NCBI GenBank assembly: GCA_015075375.1
Contig: JABTUM010000001.1
Coordinates: forward strand, 1,855,201 to 1,919,200
From: Planctomycetota bacterium
GTDB lineage: Bacteria; Planctomycetota; SZUA-567; H5-PLA8
DNA: 64,000 nt
Direction: 5' to 3'
This document shows, one piece after another, positions 61,220 through 64,000 of the stretch. The notes beneath the pieces are model-generated. The model saw nothing but the letters and a program-made list of their open reading frames with translations, did not search any database and was not told the DNA's origin. Made by a program: the position numbers and the translations under genes. Positions within the stretch are counted from its first letter, which is position 1, and each line of letters begins with the position of its first letter.

Positions 61220-62911
61220 ATGCACGCGATTCGTACTTACCTGCCGGCACTCGCACTCGGTTGGATACTCGTGAGCGCCGCACCGCTGGCCGCCGGAGAA
61301 GCCGCGCCTCCCGGCGCGTCCGAAGTGCCCGACGAAACGGTGGTCGTCGCCGGCGAACCCTACAGCGGTTCGCTCCTGCAGCCGCCCACCGACGCCGCCT
61401 TTCGCTTCAAGCTCAAAGAGACCGGCGACATCCTGACGCTGCGCTGGAGCAGCCTTGCGCCCGACGAAGCGCGGCGCATTCGCAAGCTGTACGGACTCCC
61501 CGAAGAAGGCCCCGTCGAGCGCCCGCGTTCGGGCGAGAAGGTGGCCGGCGTGCGCTTCAAGCTGAACACGGGGCGCTCGATCGAAGGCCTCGAACTGCCC
61601 GACCGCGCCCGGCCCGGTTTCCGCGCGCTCAAGACCCCCAGCCAGCTCATGCAGGTCCCCGCGCCCGGCATAGTAGGCGAGGAAGCCGTGGAACTGGACG
61701 CCTCCGACGTCTACAGCGCGCGCGAACTCTACGACCGCCGCATGCTCGAACGCCCGCCGGCCAAAAACGCGGCGAAGGACCACCTCGACTTCGCCCGCTG
61801 GTGCGGCCAGATGAAGCTCCACGAACAGGCGCTCGACCACCTCAACATGGCCGAATCCATCGATCCGCGCCTCGTGGAACGCAGCGCCGAATTTCGCGCC
61901 GAACAGGCCGCGAAATTCGCCGACCAGCAGGCCGAAGCGCTCTATCGCGGCATCCTCACCGACATGGACCGCCAGCTTTACGCAGCGGCTGTCGAAAAGA
62001 TCGAACGCCTCAAGCAGAACTTTCCCAACAGCGAGTACTACACCAAGTGCGACGCGCTTCAGCCCAAGGCCGAGAAACTCCGTGCCGAAAACTATCAGAA
62101 GCAGGTGGTGCTGCTGTACTACACCTACTTCAGCGAGCTGATCCAGGCCAAGGTGGCCGAACGCACCCGCGTGGACGACAAAGGCCGGCCCGTGCCTTCG
62201 GTGCCCGGCAAACAAGTCACCACCAAGCACGGCCACGTCTTCCGCGGCACGCTGGGCGGTGACGGAACCGAGAAAGTCACGATCCAGCAGCTCGACGGCA
62301 CGACGGTCGAGATCCCCCGGGCCGAGATCGTCTCGACGCAGGATATCGATCTCAGCGAGGCCCACCACACGGTGGCCAAGACGTACGACGAATTGAGGCA
62401 GTACGTCACCGACGCGGAGGGCGGCTTGGGGAAAGATGTGATCGTCCGTATCGCCAAGGTGCTGGGCAGCGACGAAGCCAAGGTCCGCGACGCGTGGCAG
62501 GGGCGCTTCAACCAGACCGCTGCGTACGAAAACGGCCAACTGGTCAAAAGCAAGGTCTGGGCCAGCGTCCACGAGACCAGCTACGGACTGGGCGGCTGGC
62601 TGCGCGAAGGCTCGACCTACCTCCAGGAAAAGCAGGCGCAGCAAGCCCTCACACAGGCCCAGAATCCGCAGCGCCCGCGCACGACCGGCAACAACCCCAA
62701 CAACGCCTCCAATCTGGTTCCCGCCGATGCGCAGGAAGACCCCGCCGAGTCCGACGACCCTAACGTATGGTGGACCGCGCAGCGCTCGGAGACGCAGGTC
62801 GAAATTCTGCGCGCGATGGCCGCGGAAAAACTCTTCCGCGTCAAGCAGGTCCACACCGTCAAACGCGGCGAATACCGGGGTAAGCTTGAGTACAAAATAG
62901 TTTACGAATGA
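61220..62911 (+). CDS. exported TPR protein (paralog 2)
   Basis: 563 residues, beginning 11 bases after paralog 1. Signal peptide YLPALALGWILVSAAPLAAGE. The same order of parts is seen: VVAGEPYSGSLLQP, ELYDRRMLERPPAKNAAKDH, the TPR-like helices, RTRVDDKGRPVPSVPGKQVTT and ELRQYVTDAEGGLGKD. The C-terminus ends KRGEYRGKLEYKIVYE instead of a zinc ribbon, yet FRVKQV and the last YE are shared. A tandem duplication followed by change of the C-terminal module explains the pair. Co-transcription is very likely. Confidence 0.85.
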   Translation: MHAIRTYLPALALGWILVSAAPLAAGEAAPPGASEVPDETVVVAGEPYSGSLLQPPTDAAFRFKLKETGDILTLRWSSLAPDEARRIRKLYGLPEEGPVERPRSGEKVAGVRFKLNTGRSIEGLELPDRARPGFRALKTPSQLMQVPAPGIVGEEAVELDASDVYSARELYDRRMLERPPAKNAAKDHLDFARWCGQMKLHEQALDHLNMAESIDPRLVERSAEFRAEQAAKFADQQAEALYRGILTDMDRQLYAAAVEKIERLKQNFPNSEYYTKCDALQPKAEKLRAENYQKQVVLLYYTYFSELIQAKVAERTRVDDKGRPVPSVPGKQVTTKHGHVFRGTLGGDGTEKVTIQQLDGTTVEIPRAEIVSTQDIDLSEAHHTVAKTYDELRQYVTDAEGGLGKDVIVRIAKVLGSDEAKVRDAWQGRFNQTAAYENGQLVKSKVWASVHETSYGLGGWLREGSTYLQEKQAQQALTQAQNPQRPRTTGNNPNNASNLVPADAQEDPAESDDPNVWWTAQRSETQVEILRAMAAEKLFRVKQVHTVKRGEYRGKLEYKIVYE

Positions 62912-63006
62912 TGAACGGAAGGCCCGCGCCGCCCGTTAAACCCAGCGTAAGATGTTCTGTGTACCCACATTCGGGTTTTGTTCGCACTCTGTCTTGGGGG
63001 TTCATC

Positions 63007-64000
63007 ATGAGCGTAAACCTTGACCTTCGAAAGGCTTGGAAGCGCGGAGCGGTTCTTTCGCTGCTCACGTGCACCATCTTGGGCTTGGGCGGTTGCGGAG
63101 GGGGCGGCGGCGGAGCGCCCGCGAAGCCGGGAGCGAAAAAGGAAATCGCGGCGGCCGAAGAGTCCCTCACGCGCGCTCAGACGTGGCGCTCGCAGGGCGA
63201 CTTCGATACGGCGCTGGCGGCGCTGAGGGAAGGCCTGGACGCCGCGCAGCAGGGCCGGCGCAAGGCGCTGCAGCGCGAAAAGCCGGCGCTGGAAGACCTG
63301 GAGACGCGTATCGCCCAGGAACTCTCGAAGATGGAAATCGAGAAGGAGAAGCAGAAGGCGATCAAGGAAGAAGCCAAGCGCAAGGAAGAAGAAGAGAAGC
63401 GCTTGGCCGAACTGCGCAAGAAGGAAGGCATCAAGACCACGGCCGTGACGGCGGCGGTCGATCCGCTGGTCGCCGAACGCGAGAAGAAGGAAGCCGAACG
63501 CAAGAAGGCCGAAGAACAGCAGAAGGCGATGGCCGCGCTGATGGTCAAGAAGGACGTCAAGACCGAAGACGGCGCCGATGCCGACGAGGCTCCGGGCGTC
63601 GCGGCCGCGGGCGGTGGAGCGGAAGGCGAAGAGGGCGATAAGCCGAAGGCCAAACCGAAGTCCGAAGGTCCGTTCCGCGATTGGGGCGACAAAGCGCCGC
63701 CACTCTCGGTGGACCGCATCCGCGTGAAGGACAAGTTCGTCTTCGTCTACTTTCAGCTTTACAACAAGGGCGAAGCCGGCAAACGCATCGGCCGCATCAC
63801 CGTGATGCTGAAGGACGGCGGCAACGGCGACTTGGGCGAAGCGCACGGGATCTACGAATACGCCAAGATGGACCCCAACGCCGCCGATCCGCTCACCCAG
63901 CCCGACGGCAGCGGCTTGACGGCCGAGTCGCACCAAGTCCCAGGCGGACAGTCGCTCCAACTCGTCGCCGTCACCGACATGGATAACAACAACCGCGCGG
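63007..64000 (+). CDS. lipoprotein with coiled coil, cut by window end
   Basis: 331 codons are visible and the frame stays open to the end of the window, so the gene is partial. The N-terminus has a lipobox LGGC (Cys30) followed by a Gly run, so it is a likely lipoprotein. Residues 55-95 look like a TPR-type helix pair (LTRAQTWRSQGDFDTALAALREGLDAAQQG), 95-175 a highly charged coiled coil (EKEKQKAIKEEAKRKEEEEK), then an acidic linker, then a beta-rich part. GGGGG stands five bases before the ATG. A long antisense open frame here is a shadow. Function unknown. Confidence 0.82.
   Translation, partial: MSVNLDLRKAWKRGAVLSLLTCTILGLGGCGGGGGGAPAKPGAKKEIAAAEESLTRAQTWRSQGDFDTALAALREGLDAAQQGRRKALQREKPALEDLETRIAQELSKMEIEKEKQKAIKEEAKRKEEEEKRLAELRKKEGIKTTAVTAAVDPLVAEREKKEAERKKAEEQQKAMAALMVKKDVKTEDGADADEAPGVAAAGGGAEGEEGDKPKAKPKSEGPFRDWGDKAPPLSVDRIRVKDKFVFVYFQLYNKGEAGKRIGRITVMLKDGGNGDLGEAHGIYEYAKMDPNAADPLTQPDGSGLTAESHQVPGGQSLQLVAVTDMDNNNRA

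Overview
The window is high-GC bacterial chromosome, dense with genes on both strands. No phage, insertion sequence, CRISPR array, rRNA or tRNA was recognised. It looks like a member of the PVC superphylum, most likely an uncultured planctomycete. The reasons are a Minf_1886-family protein (7081-7458), a futalosine-pathway MqnC, a one-component Ser/Thr kinase, a sulfatase, two heparinase-like proteins and many exported repeat or TPR proteins without recognised relatives. The phylum is an inference, not proven by a marker gene.

Layout. 1-3.5 kb: a DUF4912 protein and a GH57 alpha-glucan branching enzyme, then a small membrane protein. 3.6-6.7 kb (minus strand): a TPR-tailed M50 protease and an exported protein. 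7-10.7 kb (plus): Minf_1886 protein, acyl-CoA ligase, dual-specificity-type phosphatase and a tail-anchored Ser/Thr kinase; phosphatase and kinase overlap by one base. 11.7-12.3 kb: no convincing protein gene, but a strongly structured element that ends in a minus-strand intrinsic terminator and has a perfect TATAAT at the far end. This is a large non-coding RNA candidate of about 520 nt. 12.4-20.3 kb: oxidoreductase, DUF5596 acyltransferase, STAS protein, MazG-like hydrolase, PA14 protein and a large TPR membrane protein. 20.3-26.5 kb (minus): trpB, a zeta-toxin-like kinase and a small partner, exported proteins, a heparinase-like lipoprotein and a MauE/DoxX protein. 27-30.8 kb: sulfatase, methyltransferase and TerC. 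30.8-37 kb (mostly minus): secreted LysM protease, exported proteins, an exported repeat protein, a GAF-HD-GYP phosphodiesterase and a cysteine-cluster protein. 37-45.5 kb: STAS, TPR, MqnC, a DUF4126 protein, heparinase II/III and two CBS proteins. 45.6-57.8 kb: VWA protein, ComM/YifB ATPase, enolase-family dehydratase, fused MFS/spermidine synthase, DinB, S51 peptidase, aldo/keto reductase, SGNH hydrolase, GH16 and xylose isomerase. 58-64 kb: a DUF3108 protein, two tandem paralogous exported TPR proteins, and a lipoprotein cut by the window end.

Themes. Carbohydrate handling recurs: branching enzyme, sulfatase, two heparinase-like proteins, GH16, galactonate-dehydratase-like enzyme and xylose isomerase. 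These genes are scattered rather than in one locus, and two of the enzymes lack a signal peptide. Signalling is also frequent: kinase and phosphatase, two STAS proteins, HD-GYP and CBS. The observation most worth following is the RNA candidate at 11.73-12.25 kb. Others are the phosphatase-kinase pair, the trpB/zeta-like/small-protein operon and the tandem TPR paralogs. All gene starts are choices made by eye from Shine-Dalgarno spacing and signal-peptide position.
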